From the NCBI RefSeq assembly GCF_013387465.1, contig NZ_VYGV01000006.1:405638-469637 (forward strand): 64,000 nt of DNA. The letters run 5' to 3'. The notes beneath the pieces are model-generated. The model ran no database searches, had not been told where the DNA came from, and saw only the letters and a list, made by a program, of their open reading frames with translations. How positions within the stretch are numbered: position 1 is the first letter of the stretch; each line of letters begins with the position of its first letter. This document shows positions 44,819-52,847 of the stretch, piece after piece. The translations under genes were made by a program, and so were the position numbers. The stretch comes from Hydrogenophaga aromaticivorans (GTDB lineage: Bacteria > Pseudomonadota > Gammaproteobacteria > Burkholderiales > Burkholderiaceae_C).

Positions 44819-45762
44819 GGAATCCGCCCTTGCGCCTGCCAAGCGCCCGTGACTGGATCGGTGCCGGTGAAGTAGTCAGAGCAGACCTTGCCGCGGTCCC
44901 GAAATACTTCTTGCCCTTTCAGCAACCGGTGCGCCTCGGGCAGTCGGTAGTAAGGCACCGCTGGCAAAAGGTGATGGGTGAGGTGGTACCCGTTGTTACG
45001 CGGGTGGATCAGCCAGCGCCAGACACCGTGGCAAACCATGTCTCGCGTAAAGGTGAACACGCCACCCGGCAGAAGGCCGAAGTGATCACACATCTCTCGG
45101 AAGGTGGTGATCAGATGGAAAGCTGTTGCCCTGGCCAGCAGCCACAGCACCAGGAATGTGATCGTGAAGTCGGGGCCGACTATTGCCAACATCAACGCCA
45201 GAGCCCCGGCCCACCACCCAAGGATGTAGAGCTGACTGGCCGCGCGAACTTGGCGCGAAAACAGGTGCCCACCCATCGACGACAGCCAAGCGCTCAAAGA
45301 AAAGATTTGGTCCAGGTAGTTCAAAAACCAGTTCGTTGGCCCACTTCGAGCGAAAAACAGGAGATCAGGGTCACCCCCATCGGTCCCGAGTTCCATGTGG
45401 TGCTTGAAGTGCGTTTCGCGGTAGCGAGCCAGGCTCGCGAACAACAAGGGCGCGATGAAAAGGCGCGCTACCAGGTCGTTTCGCCGTCGATCCCGCCACA
45501 GATTGCGATGCCCCGCGTCGTGAAGAATGTTGCCGAGTGCCCGTTGGCGGTTAGCGATCAGCACAACAGCCAGCGGCGCGAACAACTCACTCCACCATAC
45601 GACCAGCGCCACCGAACTGAGAACGATGAGCCAGTCGAAGGCAATGTCGAGCACGGCGCGCCAAGGTGCCAGCCGAAAAAGTTCACAGTGCGGGTCACCC
45701 TGTTGGCGCAGCTCTGATCGAAGCGCGGCCATGTCCGAAAGGACATGCGAAGTCGTTGTCAT
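44815..45762 (-). CDS. Membrane fatty-acid desaturase family protein
   Basis: 315 residues from ATG 45762 (AAGGAG eight bases upstream; a GTG nine bases earlier overlaps that site). The three histidine boxes of the di-iron family are intact: HDAGH (81-85), HFKHH (118-122) and HLTHH (260-264), embedded between hydrophobic segments. The family desaturates or hydroxylates acyl chains, but some members act on amino acids or small metabolites. Coupling to a permease and nearness to an ArgP-like regulator leave a non-lipid substrate open. Confidence 0.87.
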   Translation of the reverse strand: MTTTSHVLSDMAALRSELRQQGDPHCELFRLAPWRAVLDIAFDWLIVLSSVALVVWWSELFAPLAVVLIANRQRALGNILHDAGHRNLWRDRRRNDLVARLFIAPLLFASLARYRETHFKHHMELGTDGGDPDLLFFARSGPTNWFLNYLDQIFSLSAWLSSMGGHLFSRQVRAASQLYILGWWAGALALMLAIVGPDFTITFLVLWLLARATAFHLITTFREMCDHFGLLPGGVFTFTRDMVCHGVWRWLIHPRNNGYHLTHHLLPAVPYYRLPEAHRLLKGQEVFRDRGKVCSDYFTGTDPVTGAWQAQGRIP

Positions 45763-46033
45763 GGTGGACACTCCTTCCTAACGGCGTGCGGCTGCAGACG
45801 GCCTCGCAACGCACGGTAGCGAATGTCGGAGCACAAGGCCCAGGCCGCGCCAAACGGTAGCAGGAGATACCAACACAGCGCGGTGGTTTAGGAACTTTGG
45901 CCTCGCGTCAATTCAGCTAAACCAGTCCCTTCTGGGTTGCACCTGAGCACTTGTGCACACGCCGGGTCAACGCCAGCCGCCCATAATCAACGCCGAAAGC
46001 CAACACCATTTCCCTGTGCAGGAGGACATCGGA

Positions 46034-46447
46034 GTGAGCGGAGAAAAAGACCAAGTTCGGCTGCAGCAAATGATGGCCCCTGACCTTCGGCCAGAGACCT
46101 ACGTCTACTGCACCTTCCAAGACCATCGCCTCCCTGTTGACCTCTCTCCCATCTGCACGTTCAGGGAGACCGAAGGACTAACGGCCATTGTTGAGCGCTC
46201 TCAAGCCATTCAGGCCAAGGTGCCCTTCATCTTTGAGGTCAAACTTATCACGCTCACCGTGCACTCGTCGCTGGAGGCCATTGGCTTTCTAGCCATGATC
46301 GCCACAGCCCTGGCCAAAGCAGGCATCCCTTGCAATGCGGTCGCCGCCTTCCACCACGATCACCTGTTCATCCCGGTTGAGCGAGCCGATGACGCGTTCT
46401 CTTTGCTCAACGCATTGAGCCACAGCAGCGCACCGGCAGCGATTTGA
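46034..46447 (+). CDS. ACT-domain protein (DUF2241-like)
   Basis: 137 residues from GTG 46034, preceded by AGGAGG nine bases upstream. The opening VSGEKDQVRLQQMMAPDLRPETYVYCTF matches small ACT proteins of the DUF2241 type, and a second ACT-like part (LITLTVHSSLEAIGFLAMIATALAKAGIPCNAVAAFHHDHLF) follows. ACT domains bind amino acids. It diverges from the desaturase gene across a 271-bp gap and may sense or channel the amino acid handled by that cargo block. Confidence 0.78.
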   Translation: MSGEKDQVRLQQMMAPDLRPETYVYCTFQDHRLPVDLSPICTFRETEGLTAIVERSQAIQAKVPFIFEVKLITLTVHSSLEAIGFLAMIATALAKAGIPCNAVAAFHHDHLFIPVERADDAFSLLNALSHSSAPAAI

Positions 46448-46525
46448 CGCGCTGCGTACGCAGGGTCTTCGTCGTTTAGCGCGACTGAACCTGCTGCAGA
46501 TTTGGGCGCCCTGCCCGGATTTCCT

Positions 46526-46580
46526 TTGACATCGCGCGACGCGTTTGTCTACCCTACCCTCTATCCAGTCTCTTGAGACT
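46526..46580 (+). promoter_or_regulatory. Promoter with downstream dyad before the LuxR-pair genes
   Basis: TTGACA (46526-46531), an 18-bp spacer and TACCCT (46550-46555), followed by the dyad AGTCTC-TT-GAGACT (46567-46580) near the expected start of transcription. A repressor or LuxR-type operator is possible. Confidence 0.5.
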
Positions 46581-46647
46581 TAGTGCTTGGGTTACGCGGT
46601 GTCAGCACTGCGTGGCCTGTCGGTCAACCAGACCTGCAGGAGTGGGT

Positions 46648-47085
46648 ATGAACAACCTTCAACTTCCCGAGGTGACACCGTCGGCATCTGCGGTTGTGCC
46701 ACGCCGTTCGGTCAAACGCCGTATCGACCCTATCGACGCGCTCGCACGCCCACTGGGCTCCAAACGTTTGGCGCTGATTGCAAAGCGCACCAACGCTGCC
46801 GCATCGACGTCAGATCGCAATGCAGTCCGCATCGCTGCGGGCGATACCTTGCTGGCAAACCTCGATGGCACCGTGACCTTCCTCCTGCGCGCCACCAGCT
46901 ACGGTCTGTTGATGGAGCGCACCCAACGCCAGGCTTCGGGCATGCGGCTGGTGCAGACGATGGTCTTTCACGACGTGAAGAGCTTCGACCACTGGTGTGC
47001 GGTTGAGCCGCTGCGTTTTGATGATGGCCTGCTGTTCAGCAAGCTGGGACGGGCGGGTCATGCGGCCCTTGCAATCCACGTCTGA
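46648..47085 (+). CDS. Hypothetical protein beside the LuxR-type regulator
   Basis: 145 residues from ATG 46648 with AGGAG five bases upstream. The N-terminal 50 residues are basic and probably disordered. The C-terminal part (about 75-145) contains TLLANLDGTVTFLLRATSYGLLMER and SFDHWCAVEPLRFDDGLLF. I recognise no family. It precedes the LuxR-type gene by 31 bp and is likely co-transcribed, so it may modulate that regulator or the secretion operon. Confidence 0.65.
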   Translation: MNNLQLPEVTPSASAVVPRRSVKRRIDPIDALARPLGSKRLALIAKRTNAAASTSDRNAVRIAAGDTLLANLDGTVTFLLRATSYGLLMERTQRQASGMRLVQTMVFHDVKSFDHWCAVEPLRFDDGLLFSKLGRAGHAALAIHV

Positions 47086-47116
47086 TCGCATCAATCCGAC
47101 TTCAGGCGGACCTTCG

Positions 47117-47842
47117 ATGTTCGACAACGCGCGCGTTTTTCAGATCCTCCCATTGATCACAGATGCGAGGTCCGCAGGCGAAGTGATCTCACTGTTTCGC
47201 GAGGCCGTTGTGGGCCTTGGTGCTGATGCTGGCGTCTTCTTGAGTTGCCTTCGTGACGATGCAACCCGAACCTCTCTTCGGTCGCTGTGGGCCTGCGATC
47301 CATCATGGGCGGCGGACTACGCTCTTCACCGATGGTTCGAACACGATCCCTGGTTGCGCTATGCATCGTGCGACGCAGAACCCACCCGCTCCAGCAACCT
47401 GGTCTTTTCATCACCCAAAGAAGTCGCCTTCATCCGCGCAGCGGCGGAGCATGGATTCGCCTCTGCTTTGATTGCACCTGCCCCCAGCTCGGTTGGCCTC
47501 TCAAGGGTAGGCGTCCTGTGCCTGGGATCTGCTGACCCCGAAAGGTTCGAGGGCGAAAAATACCCACAGGTGCGAGTGCTGGCGCGCGCACTCTCCATGG
47601 AGTTGCATCACTCGATTGCAAAGTCAATGCGTGAGGAACTGCTCCGTGGAGCGAGCCTCACAGAAGCCGACCTGCATCTTCTGCGCTGCGAGGCCGCCGG
47701 ACACAGCAGCAAAGTGATCGGTGCTGCCATAAATCTTGAGGCCAAAACCATAGACAGCCGGTTTCAGCGCGTCAATGCAAAGCTGGGGGCGCCGGACAGA
47801 CGCACTGCCGTACGCATCGCCCGCCTTTACGGCCTGCTTTAG
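47117..47842 (+). CDS. LuxR-family regulator with autoinducer-binding-type domain (solo)
   Basis: 241 residues. The N-terminal region has the Trp/Tyr/Asp pattern of acyl-homoserine-lactone domains (DPSWAADYALHRWFEHDPWLRYA near residues 60-82), and the C-terminus has a GerE-type helix-turn-helix (LTEADLHLLRCEAAGHSSKVIGAAINLEAKTIDSR). No LuxI synthase is in the window, so it is a solo, as seen in eavesdropping or TraR-like regulators. It lies directly before the conjugation operon with a large dyad between them, so control of transfer is the leading idea. Confidence 0.82.
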   Translation: MFDNARVFQILPLITDARSAGEVISLFREAVVGLGADAGVFLSCLRDDATRTSLRSLWACDPSWAADYALHRWFEHDPWLRYASCDAEPTRSSNLVFSSPKEVAFIRAAAEHGFASALIAPAPSSVGLSRVGVLCLGSADPERFEGEKYPQVRVLARALSMELHHSIAKSMREELLRGASLTEADLHLLRCEAAGHSSKVIGAAINLEAKTIDSRFQRVNAKLGAPDRRTAVRIARLYGLL

Positions 47843-48261
47843 GCGGACATTCGAATTTGACGAATGGGCTGTTTCAACGTGCCGCAACGGGTCGTTCACC
47901 ATGCCGACTCTTGGGCAACCGTACCTCTAGTTTGGAAAAGTCCGCAATTCGGGGGAGACGTCAAAAAACACCCAAAAGGTTGGATCGGTGTCCAACTTTT
48001 GGGGTGCAGTTCACTTGTGCCGGGCTTTCTTTTTCGGGTGTGTGTGGCTTACAGAACCCCTGATACGCCCTAAACGGAAGCGCTGGAAAACAGCCCAAAT
48101 CCAGCAGCAGAACAGGCTCCTCTCAGTCCTACATTGACCTCACAGCACCCGGCGAGATGAAGTGACCTTCACCGCCAGCGGATGCAGGAACTGTGAGGTG
48201 TGTAGTGGACTTCATCCTTTCAAGTATTCGGCAATCGGCGTCGCGCTCCGGAGCAACACCC
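47843..48261. other. Control region before the secretion operon
   Basis: About 420 bp with no strong gene. It holds a large dyad (47969-48006, listed separately) and AT-richer tracts. The promoter of the type IV secretion operon is expected here but no clear -35/-10 pair was recognised. Confidence 0.5.
47969..48006. promoter_or_regulatory. Large imperfect dyad between luxR and the T4SS operon
   Basis: Arms of 16 bp (47969-47984 and 47991-48006) are complementary except for a one-base shift in the A/T run, around a TCGGTG loop. There is no T-run after it, so an operator or RNA hairpin is more likely than an intrinsic terminator. Confidence 0.55.
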
Positions 48262-48762
48262 GTGGCACCCAAGAACCGGGAATTGCGCGCGACAGGGGCT
48301 TCTGCCGCGTTGCTTTCTCTGTGCCTTCTCGCCCCCACGGCCGCGCATGCCGTGGACGGTTGTCTGGTGTTGCTGTGCTTCGCTGCGCCCAGCTGGCAGT
48401 CGATCCCGCAGTGCGTGCCACCGATCCGGCAGGTGCTTCGGGATCTGGCCCGGGGCAAGGCGTTCCCCACATGTGGGATGTCCGGCGCTGGCAATTCGGC
48501 CAGGCATGCGTGGGCACGTGCACCGCGCAACTGCCCACCTCAGTACACGCGGGTGCATGAGGCCGAGAGCGGACCCATCTACACCTGCGACTACACCGGG
48601 GCGATCTCCGTCACCATCGACGGCAAGCAATTCACGCGCACCTGGTGGGACATGGGTGGCGACACGGTGACGGATTTCAGCCCGGTCGCGAAGTCTCAGC
48701 TCGGCATCTGGGATACCCGGTACGACGAAGACCGGGCGGCCTGGCTTCGCTCACGTCCTTGA
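48262..48762 (+). CDS. TrbM/KikA-like conjugal transfer protein
   Basis: 166 residues from GTG 48262, preceded by GGAG eight bases upstream. This start gives a normal signal peptide ending near AAHA; GTG 48193 and 48205 are longer alternatives. The mature part has the cysteine-rich CLVLLCFAAPSW pattern followed by a QCVPPIRQVLRDLARGKAFPTC segment, resembling TrbM/KikA proteins found at the head of VirB-type operons. It is 10 bp before virB1 and is the first gene of the secretion operon. Confidence 0.62.
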   Translation: MAPKNRELRATGASAALLSLCLLAPTAAHAVDGCLVLLCFAAPSWQSIPQCVPPIRQVLRDLARGKAFPTCGMSGAGNSARHAWARAPRNCPPQYTRVHEAESGPIYTCDYTGAISVTIDGKQFTRTWWDMGGDTVTDFSPVAKSQLGIWDTRYDEDRAAWLRSRP

Positions 48763-48772
48763 GGGCTGTGCC

Positions 48773-49282
48773 ATGGAAGCCTCCACGTTCACGGCGCTGG
48801 CTCTGGCCTGCGCACCAGAGGTCCATCTGACCACGACGCAGGCGCTCGTCTCCGTCGAGAGTGCCTTCAATCCCTGGGCCATCGGCGTCGTGGGTGGTGC
48901 GTTGCGCCGCCAGCCCAACAACCGGGATGAAGCACTGGCCACTGCCAACCAGTTGCTGACCGACGGACGCAACTTCAGCGTCGGCCTGGGGCAGATCAAC
49001 GTGGGCAACTTCCAGCGCCTGGGTTTGAACACCAGCAGTGCCTTCGACCCCTGTCAGAACCTGTCGGCCATGCAGTCCGTGTTGACGGAATGCTTCGACC
49101 GAGCAGGCCTGTCACAGAGTGGTGCGGACACTCGTCAGTCCGCCCTGCGCAAAACCCTCTCCTGCTACTACAGCGGCAACTTCTCGACCGGCTTTCGCCA
49201 TGGCTATGTACAGAAGGTTGTCGCTGCTGTCCGATCTCTTTCCCTCCCTCGTTCCACCCCGTCATCCAAGGAGCCGTCATGA
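48773..49282 (+). CDS. virB1: VirB1-like lytic transglycosylase
   Basis: 169 residues. Peptidoglycan-cleaving muramidase that opens the cell wall for the secretion channel. The catalytic glutamate is E29 in LVSVESAFNPWAIGVV, with GLGQINVGNF as the following motif of the fold. No clear signal peptide; the protein starts directly at the domain. Its last codons overlap the virB2 start (ATGA). Confidence 0.85.
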   Translation: MEASTFTALALACAPEVHLTTTQALVSVESAFNPWAIGVVGGALRRQPNNRDEALATANQLLTDGRNFSVGLGQINVGNFQRLGLNTSSAFDPCQNLSAMQSVLTECFDRAGLSQSGADTRQSALRKTLSCYYSGNFSTGFRHGYVQKVVAAVRSLSLPRSTPSSKEPS

Positions 49283-49563
49283 ATCGCCAGAAACTGTCTC
49301 AAGGCCAGGTCCGTGCCCTCAGCCTGTTGATGTTGCTTCCACCCCAGGTCTGGGGGCAAGGCTTCGACAAGGTGAACACAACGGTCACCAACGTCAACGC
49401 CATCCTGGTGACGATCTCCGTGGCCGTGGTGACGATTGCGATCATCTGGGCCGGTTTCAAGATGATCTTCCAGGGCGCCCGGCTGGCGGATGTGGCCAAC
49501 ATCCTGATCGGTGGAACCCTGGTCGGTGGCGCCGCTGCGTTTGCCAGCTACATCGTCAGCTGA
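49279..49563 (+). CDS. virB2: VirB2 pilin
   Basis: 94 residues, small and hydrophobic: a signal-type helix (about 10-26), a mature pilin part and two long helices around ISVAVVTIAIIWAGFKMIF and VANILIGGTLVGGAAAFASYIV. The major pilus subunit is expected from size, helix pattern and position. AGGAG precedes ATG 49279. Confidence 0.85.
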   Translation: MNRQKLSQGQVRALSLLMLLPPQVWGQGFDKVNTTVTNVNAILVTISVAVVTIAIIWAGFKMIFQGARLADVANILIGGTLVGGAAAFASYIVS

Positions 49564-49583
49564 TCTCACAGCAGGCATCCGCC

Positions 49584-49916
49584 ATGCAAGCCGAAACCAT
49601 CTACAAGGGCGCGACCCGGCCCGCCATGAAGCTGGGGATTCCGCTGGTGCCATTGGTAGTGCTCTTCGGCAGCGGGATGCTGCTGATGATGTGGGGCGGC
49701 ATCCTCGTGAGCTGGTGGATCGCGCTGGGCGTGCTGATGTCCTTCGTGCCCACCCTCTTCTGGATGCGCTGGGTGACATCCCGGGACGACCAGCGGTTTC
49801 GGCAAATCTTCATCGCACTCAAGCTGCGCCTGCATGACCGCAACCGGCGGTTCTGGCGCGCGCGCAGCTACTCACCCACCCTCTTTCGGGGAGCGTCCGA
49901 TGTCTGGCATCTTTGA
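49584..49916 (+). CDS. virB3: VirB3 inner-membrane protein
   Basis: 110 residues starting MQAETIYKGATRPAMKLGIPLVPL, the conserved VirB3 opening, with two membrane helices (about 18-37 and 42-62) and a basic C-terminus. It supports the VirB4 ATPase. The end overlaps the virB4 start by 17 bp. Confidence 0.87.
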   Translation: MQAETIYKGATRPAMKLGIPLVPLVVLFGSGMLLMMWGGILVSWWIALGVLMSFVPTLFWMRWVTSRDDQRFRQIFIALKLRLHDRNRRFWRARSYSPTLFRGASDVWHL

Positions 49917-52410
49917 CCGCTTGGGCAAGGGCCCTCGCCGCGCGAAGCGACGCCCTGTGGCTGGTAGTCCGCAGCCTCGACATTGGTCGCAGGCTCTGGT
50001 GGAGAACCCATTGACCAGGTTCGTGCCGTTCTCATCGCTGTTGAGCGGCCACGATGTCATCACCCGTGGTGGCGATTTTCTGCGGGTCTGGCGGCTTGAT
50101 GGCGTGGCGTTCGAGTGCGCCGACGACTACCTGGTCACGGAACGGCACGAAGCGCTCTGCAGCCTGCTGCGCAACCTCTCCGGTGGCCAGTGGGCCGTCT
50201 GGACCCACCGACTGCACCGCAAGATTCAGGACGCTCTGACCGACCCAGCGGAGGACGGGTTTGCCAAAGACCTGTCACAGGCCTATCAGGCGCACCTGAA
50301 CCAGCGGGCGATGATGAGCAACGAGCTGTACCTGACCCTGGTCTTTCGGCCCACCACCTCACGCATCAGCCGTGCGCTGCAATCGCCGCAGCGGTCCAAG
50401 GCCGCCATCGCAGAGGCCCATGCCGAGGCGCTGCGGGTGATGGAGGAGCGCACCGCGTTCGTGCACCGGGTGCTGCGCGGGTTTGGACCACAGTTGCTGG
50501 GCGTGCGTGAACAACGGGGCCGCCTATATTCGGAAGTCGCCGAGTTTCTGGGCTACCTGGTCAACGGGTACTGGAAGCCTGTGCCTTTCACGGCTGGACC
50601 GCTGCACCGCACACTGCCCTCGACCCGACTTTCGTTTGGTGGAGACAAGCTGGAGCTGAGAAGTGGGGATCAGCGCCGCTGTGCAGCCCTGGTGGACATC
50701 AAGGAATACGCCGATGCCGTTGAACCCGGCATCCTCAACGCCCTGCTGTACGAAGACAGCGAGTTCATCGAGACGCAGAGTTTTTCGATACTGCCTCGCC
50801 GCGAGGCCACCCGCGCACTGGAGTTGCAGCGCGACCAGCTGATCGCCAGCGACGATGTCGTGTCTAGCCAGATCGCCGACATGGACGAAGCGCTGAACGA
50901 ACTGGGCGACGGCCAGTTCTGCATGGGCGAGTACCACTACAGCTTGGTGGTCTTCGGCATTCCGGGTGAAGACAGTCTGGCTGATGCCGGCCGCCGTGCG
51001 GCGCAGGCCATCGGCGCCGTGGGTGAGTCGTCAAGCCTGCAGATGTCGCCGGTGGACCTGGTGGCCGACGCCGCCTGGTTCGCGCAGATGCCCGGCAATT
51101 GGCAGTGGCGCCCGCGCGATGCCAAGTTGTCTTCCCGCGCCTTCGCTGCCCTGGCCAGTGGGCACAACTTCGCCCGTGGCAAGCGCGACGGCAACCCGTG
51201 GGGCGAAGCGCTGGCTCTGCTGAGGACGCCCTCCGGCCAGCCGTTCTACCTGAACTTTCACAGCAGTCCTGACGGCGAAGACTCGGCCGACAAGAAGCTG
51301 CCCGGCAACACCATCATCATCGGGTCCACCGGGGTCGGAAAAACCACGTTGGAGATGTTCCTGCTGACGCTGACGCGGAAGTGGGACCCAGCACCGCGAC
51401 TGGTGTTGTTCGATCTGGACCGGGGTTGCGAGATCGCCATCCGGGCCATGAATGGTCGGTACTTCACTCTCGAAGCCGGCAAGCCCACGCACCTCAACCC
51501 GCTGCAGCGCGACCCCACGCCGGCCCGCATCCAGTTCTGGGAACAGCTGGTGCGCACCTGCATCGCCACACCCGCCCTGCCCCTGCTACCGGCCGATGAG
51601 CGCGCCATCGCCGATGCCGTCAAAACGGTGACGATGATGCCGACCGCCCTGCGCCGGTTCTCGACCATTCGCCAGAACCTACCCAAGTCTGGCGAGAACA
51701 GCCTATACGAACGGCTGGGCCGTTGGTGCGAGGGCGGCGCGCTCGGTTGGGTGTTCGACCAAGCCAACGACCAGCTGATGGACCTGCAGTCCGCATCTGT
51801 CATTGCTTTCGACACCACCGAGTTCCTCGACTTGCCCGAGGTCCGTACGCCGGTCATGCTGTACCTGCTTCAGGTGATGGAGGAACTGGTCAACGGTGAA
51901 CGGCTGATCTACGTGATCTCGGAGTTTTGGAAAGCGCTGGACCACGACATCTTCAGCGACTTCGCCAAACAGAAGCAGAAGACGATCCGCAAGCAGAACG
52001 GGCTGGGCATCTTCGACACCCAGAGCCCATCCGACGTGCTGCGCCACCCCATCGGCCGCACGATGGTGGAACAGAGTGTCACCAAAATCTTCCTGGCCAA
52101 CCCGGAAGCGGTGCGCGAGGAATACGTGGAGGGCTTCGGTCTCAGCGAGGCCGAACTTGGCATCGTGCGCAGCCTGGGCGCGCAGGGTGGCCGGCGCTTC
52201 CTCGTCAAGCAAGGCCACAGCAGTGCGATCTGCGAGTTGGACCTCAGCGGCCTGCAGGACTTTGTGACCGTGCTGTCGGCCACCACCGACAACGTCGCCC
52301 TGCTGGACACCGTTCGCGAACAACACGGTAACGATCCGTTTCTCTGGCTTCCCGTGCTGCTGCGCGAGGTTCAGGATCGCAAATCCCGAAACTCCAGGAG
52401 AGCGACATGA
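49900..52410 (+). CDS. virB4: VirB4 ATPase
   Basis: 836 residues, full length. The N-terminal CagE/VirB4 domain is followed by a AAA+ ATPase with Walker A GSTGVGKT (475-482) and conserved downstream strands (VLFDLDRGCEIAI and LIYVISEFWKAL). It powers pilus formation and substrate transport. Start ATG 49900 (GGGGAG upstream) was chosen over an earlier frame start at 49834 because the typical opening MSGIFDRLGKG follows. Confidence 0.93.
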   Translation: MSGIFDRLGKGPRRAKRRPVAGSPQPRHWSQALVENPLTRFVPFSSLLSGHDVITRGGDFLRVWRLDGVAFECADDYLVTERHEALCSLLRNLSGGQWAVWTHRLHRKIQDALTDPAEDGFAKDLSQAYQAHLNQRAMMSNELYLTLVFRPTTSRISRALQSPQRSKAAIAEAHAEALRVMEERTAFVHRVLRGFGPQLLGVREQRGRLYSEVAEFLGYLVNGYWKPVPFTAGPLHRTLPSTRLSFGGDKLELRSGDQRRCAALVDIKEYADAVEPGILNALLYEDSEFIETQSFSILPRREATRALELQRDQLIASDDVVSSQIADMDEALNELGDGQFCMGEYHYSLVVFGIPGEDSLADAGRRAAQAIGAVGESSSLQMSPVDLVADAAWFAQMPGNWQWRPRDAKLSSRAFAALASGHNFARGKRDGNPWGEALALLRTPSGQPFYLNFHSSPDGEDSADKKLPGNTIIIGSTGVGKTTLEMFLLTLTRKWDPAPRLVLFDLDRGCEIAIRAMNGRYFTLEAGKPTHLNPLQRDPTPARIQFWEQLVRTCIATPALPLLPADERAIADAVKTVTMMPTALRRFSTIRQNLPKSGENSLYERLGRWCEGGALGWVFDQANDQLMDLQSASVIAFDTTEFLDLPEVRTPVMLYLLQVMEELVNGERLIYVISEFWKALDHDIFSDFAKQKQKTIRKQNGLGIFDTQSPSDVLRHPIGRTMVEQSVTKIFLANPEAVREEYVEGFGLSEAELGIVRSLGAQGGRRFLVKQGHSSAICELDLSGLQDFVTVLSATTDNVALLDTVREQHGNDPFLWLPVLLREVQDRKSRNSRRAT

Positions 52411-52835
52411 ACAAGTTTCAAACACTGCAGGTCGTGTTGGCGCTTGCCATTTTCAGCGCGAACGCCAGTGCCCAGTTCGTGAAGGGCAATGAGGCGGTAA
52501 ACACCTCTGCCACCGGCGAACGGTTGATCGAAGTCGCACCCTTACCCCGCACGGGTCCCATCCGCAAGTCCAAGCCCTGCCTGGCTCAAGCGGGTTGCCA
52601 CGCAGGCCCCTGGCACATGGTGGAGACGCGCTACGGGTTGCAAGAATGCACCGAGGTCTATGCGCGCGAAGGCACCTGCCGCAAGTCGAGCTACGGCACG
52701 ACCAAGCTCTCGCGGATCTGGGTGGTGAAGGTTGGCGGCCAATGGCTGCAGTGCCAGTACCCTGACCTGGGCAGCAAGTGCGTCAAGGTCTTTGCGCCGC
52801 CTCCAACCAATCTGCCCTACCCGGCCTTGCAATAA
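52407..52835 (+). CDS. Periplasmic protein in the VirB7 position, unknown
   Basis: 142 residues with a signal peptide cleaved near residue 22 (ANASA). The mature protein has seven cysteines in pairs (CLAQAGC, LQECTEVYAREGTC and others), suggesting disulfide bonds. It overlaps virB4 by 4 bp and stands where virB7 is expected, but lacks a lipobox. It is not a recognised VirB7; it may be an element-specific periplasmic stabiliser of the channel. Confidence 0.7.
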   Translation: MNKFQTLQVVLALAIFSANASAQFVKGNEAVNTSATGERLIEVAPLPRTGPIRKSKPCLAQAGCHAGPWHMVETRYGLQECTEVYAREGTCRKSSYGTTKLSRIWVVKVGGQWLQCQYPDLGSKCVKVFAPPPTNLPYPALQ

Positions 52836-52847
52836 GGAGGCGCTGTC

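Noticed and set aside
47117-47842. A LuxI synthase partner near the LuxR-type gene
   Set aside because: No neighbouring product has the LuxI pattern of conserved Arg, Phe, Trp and Asp residues, so the regulator is called a solo.
47969-48006. The 38-bp dyad as an intrinsic terminator of luxR
   Set aside because: It has no T-run after the stem (the sequence continues CAGTTCACTTG), so termination is not supported and it is listed as a regulatory dyad.
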